Assembly (NCBI RefSeq): GCF_002209355.2
Contig: NZ_CP106855.1
Location: forward strand, 1,922,001 to 1,986,000
DNA: 64,000 nt
Direction: 5' to 3'
From: Bdellovibrio sp. SKB1291214
Lineage (GTDB): Bacteria > Bdellovibrionota > Bdellovibrionia > Bdellovibrionales > Bdellovibrionaceae
The position numbers were made by a program, and so were the translations under genes. How positions within the stretch are numbered: the stretch's first letter is position 1; each line of letters opens with the position of its first letter. Shown here in pieces: positions 62,095 through 64,000 of this stretch. Under the pieces are notes generated by a model. It worked only from the letters and a program-made list of their open reading frames with translations. It was not told the DNA's origin and ran no database searches.

Positions 62095-63668
62095 TGTCTG
62101 CCGACGTCGCTCATGGTTCAAGCGCTGAACCCAAGATGACATTCAAAGCCTGGCTTGCCGTATTCGGTGCGGTGCTGGGCGCTTTCATGGCGATCCTCGA
62201 TATTCAAATCACCAATGCCTCGATCCGCGATATCACTGGTGGGTTGGGCGCAACTTTAGAGGAAGGCTCTTGGATTTCGACTTCTTACTTAGTTGCCGAA
62301 ATCGTAATCATCCCGATCAGTGGTTGGTTGACTCGAGTGTTCTCGCTGCGCACATATCTTACGTGGACGTCTGTGCTGTTTTTGATTTTTTCAGTGGCCT
62401 GCGGTCTTGCGTGGAATTTAGAATCCATGATCGTTTTCCGTGCACTTCAAGGTGCAACGGGCGGTGCCCTGATTCCCCTGGCGTTTCAAGTTATTTTAAG
62501 AATGCCTCCATCCAAACGTAACATCGGTATGGCGATGTTCGCGATCACGGCGACTTTTGCTCCAGCGATCGGTCCGACAGTGGGAGGGTATCTCACGCAA
62601 ATGTTCCATTGGTCCGTCGTGTTTTACATGAATTTGATCCCTGGGATCTTTTTGATGATTGCCATTTACTTTGGTATCGACAAAGCTCCCAAGCAATTGG
62701 AACTTTTAAAACAAGTAGATCGTTGGGGTATCCTGACGATGGCCATTGGTTTGTCTTCCCTGACGATTTTTTTGGAAGAGGGCGAGCGTAAAGACTGGTT
62801 TAATTCCACCACGATTATCTGGTTAGGTATTTTCGCTGTCGTTTTCTTAGTGGCGTTTTTGATAATCGAGCTTAGGATTAAAAATCCATTTATTAATTTG
62901 CGCCTCTTGCTGCAAAAAAACTTTGGGTTTGGTTGTCTGGTTAATTTTGTAGTGGGTCTTGCCATGTATGGGGCTCTTTACCTCTTGCCTTTGTATCTGG
63001 CGACAATTCAAGGTTACAACTCGGTGGATATCGGGCGCACGATGATGTGGGCGGGGATTCCACAGCTTTTGATTTTACCATTCGTCCCTAAAATCTTGGC
63101 CCGCGTTGATGCCAGATGGTTGGCTTTTATCGGTATTAATATTTTCGGCATCAGCTGCTTGATGAACAGCCATATGACGGCCGACGTGGGATATGATCAA
63201 TTAATGTGGTCACAGATCGTGCGCGCCATGGGGCAACCATTATTGATGATTCCACTTTCGACTATTACTACCGGTCTGGTGGCGGCTCAAGATGTGGGAT
63301 CTGCTTCGGGACTTTTCAATATGCTTCGCAACCTGGGCGGCTCTGTGGGAATTGCGCTATTGGGTACGATGATGAGTCATCGCGAAAAATTTCACTCTGC
63401 GATGCTTACTGAAGGCGTCAGCCTTTTTCATAAAAACACGCAACAACGTATTTCCGATCTCGAGCATTTATTCATGAGTGGCGGAGCCGATGTCGTGACT
63501 GCTCATCAAAAAGCAATTGCGTATCTTGATATGTTAGTTCGCAAACAAGCCAACCTGCTTAGCTTCAATGACTGCTTTAAGACAGTTGCAATAGCTTTGA
63601 TCGCAAGCTCAGTTTTGATTCTTCTTTGCGATAAAGTGAAGGGCGGCGGTGGCGGTGAAGCTCACTAA
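62094..63668 (+). CDS. emrB: MFS efflux pump, EmrB/QacA (DHA2) type
   Basis: 524 residues, about 14 helices. AFMAILDIQITNASIRDI (helix 1 motif), WISTSYLVAEIVIIPISGWLTRVF and ALQGATGGALIPLAFQVILRMPP and AIGPTVGGYL (motif C) fit the DHA2 drug:proton antiporters. The His/Gly end is short. It follows emrA with a one-base overlap. The pair exports drugs or lipids; no regulator gene adjoins. Confidence 0.92.
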   Translation: MSADVAHGSSAEPKMTFKAWLAVFGAVLGAFMAILDIQITNASIRDITGGLGATLEEGSWISTSYLVAEIVIIPISGWLTRVFSLRTYLTWTSVLFLIFSVACGLAWNLESMIVFRALQGATGGALIPLAFQVILRMPPSKRNIGMAMFAITATFAPAIGPTVGGYLTQMFHWSVVFYMNLIPGIFLMIAIYFGIDKAPKQLELLKQVDRWGILTMAIGLSSLTIFLEEGERKDWFNSTTIIWLGIFAVVFLVAFLIIELRIKNPFINLRLLLQKNFGFGCLVNFVVGLAMYGALYLLPLYLATIQGYNSVDIGRTMMWAGIPQLLILPFVPKILARVDARWLAFIGINIFGISCLMNSHMTADVGYDQLMWSQIVRAMGQPLLMIPLSTITTGLVAAQDVGSASGLFNMLRNLGGSVGIALLGTMMSHREKFHSAMLTEGVSLFHKNTQQRISDLEHLFMSGGADVVTAHQKAIAYLDMLVRKQANLLSFNDCFKTVAIALIASSVLILLCDKVKGGGGGEAH

Positions 63669-63787
63669 GGCCTTTTAACAATGAGCTTTAGATTTTTAAC
63701 AACGTTACTGGTTCTAAATTAGGCATCCTGAAACGTCGAAAGTATCCTAGGCATAAATTCATAATTTATCGCTTTGGGAGCAATGTC

Positions 63788-64000
63788 ATGAGTCGCGTAT
63801 CGTGCGTTTTGTTAACGTCTAAAAATTCATCTCGTTTAAGTGTGCTTCAAACCGCACTAGAGGTTCTCAATATTCCCTTTGAGGAAATGATCACAGTCGT
63901 GGGGAACCATAACGAATCCCTCGCTTATGATCTGCGTGATTTACCCTTGAAAGTCGTCCTCAATCTGGATCTTGTGGCAGATATTCATACGCTGATCCGC
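63788..64000 (+). CDS. Start of an unknown protein, 3' end outside window
   Basis: 71 codons from ATG at 63788 to the window edge, with GGAG seven bases upstream. Reads MSRVSCVLLTSKNSSRLSV then LQTALEVLNIPFEEMITVVGN, faintly like a nucleotidyltransferase (MobA-like) N-terminus, but too short to call. An ATAAATT/AATTTAT inverted repeat (63753-63769) lies just upstream and may be a regulator site. Confidence 0.55.
   Translation, partial: MSRVSCVLLTSKNSSRLSVLQTALEVLNIPFEEMITVVGNHNESLAYDLRDLPLKVVLNLDLVADIHTLIR

Noticed and set aside
2-64000. tRNA, rRNA, CRISPR array, insertion sequence, prophage
   Set aside because: No clover-leaf, rRNA or evenly spaced repeats seen; HNH alone is not evidence of a phage.

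Overview
The window looks like chromosomal DNA from a predatory bacterium of the Bdellovibrio group (Bdellovibrionota). This is an inference from gene content, not from a ribosomal marker. Supporting signs are a TIGR02147-type regulator, a very high share of exported and lipoprotein genes of unknown function, many peptidoglycan enzymes, c-di-GMP (PilZ) proteins, a soluble chemoreceptor module with a FliA-type promoter, and a bacterial topoisomerase VI operon. I see no rRNA, tRNA, CRISPR array, insertion sequence or prophage. Coding density is high on both strands.

Layout. 1-4.0 kb: the end of a formylglycine-enzyme-like exported protein, then two periplasmic-binding-type proteins, one of them a fusion of two binding proteins. 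4.0-6.2 kb (minus): BolA, monothiol glutaredoxin, a small DUF2892 protein and an FAD-linked oxidase in one operon. 6.4-10.2 kb: an LtaS/OpgB-type phosphoglycerol transferase, then a minus-strand pair of a cyclic-nucleotide-binding/zinc-ribbon protein and a PilZ protein. 10.6-12.3 kb: an HNH nuclease and a tandem pair of unknown paralogues. 12.5-15.5 kb: topoisomerase VI B and A subunits. 15.7-19 kb: an exported NADAR protein, two related lipoproteins, a possible structured RNA and three small exported proteins.

19-26 kb: a GT39-type glycosyltransferase, a metallo-beta-lactamase-fold lipoprotein coupled to aspartase (aspA), an old-yellow-enzyme flavoprotein with a 30-bp internal duplication, a small Lys-rich exported protein and mtgA. 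26.4-34.0 kb: six same-strand genes, all with signal peptides and most Cys-rich, that I do not recognise; two are paralogues. A leader hairpin sits just before the first. This is the best candidate for an undescribed system. 34.1-36.7 kb: a TPR-like protein, a TIGR02147 regulator with a repeated GTGCAA motif upstream, and two exported proteins.

36.7-48.6 kb: a DUF481-like outer-membrane protein, a single-domain HPPD-like dioxygenase, exported MsrB, a hybrid histidine kinase with its response regulator, a fusion of an L,D-transpeptidase and a lysozyme-like domain, lipoproteins, an RRM RNA-binding protein and an MFS exporter. 48.7-56 kb: cytochrome bd oxidase (cydAB), a PrpF-family isomerase, an exported alpha/beta hydrolase, a molybdopterin/cytochrome b561 oxidoreductase pair and a lytic transglycosylase lipoprotein. 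56.6-61.0 kb: a chemosensory operon (soluble triple-PAS receptor, CheR, triple-CheW protein). 61.2-63.7 kb: an EmrAB-type efflux pair. The window ends inside a further gene.

How it fits together. Wall remodelling (mtgA, the transglycosylase, the L,D-transpeptidase fusion), envelope redox and repair (MsrB, the Mo-oxidoreductase), signalling (PilZ, cyclic nucleotide, chemotaxis) and a large exported repertoire fit a predatory or otherwise envelope-active lifestyle. The functional links between neighbouring groups are inference.
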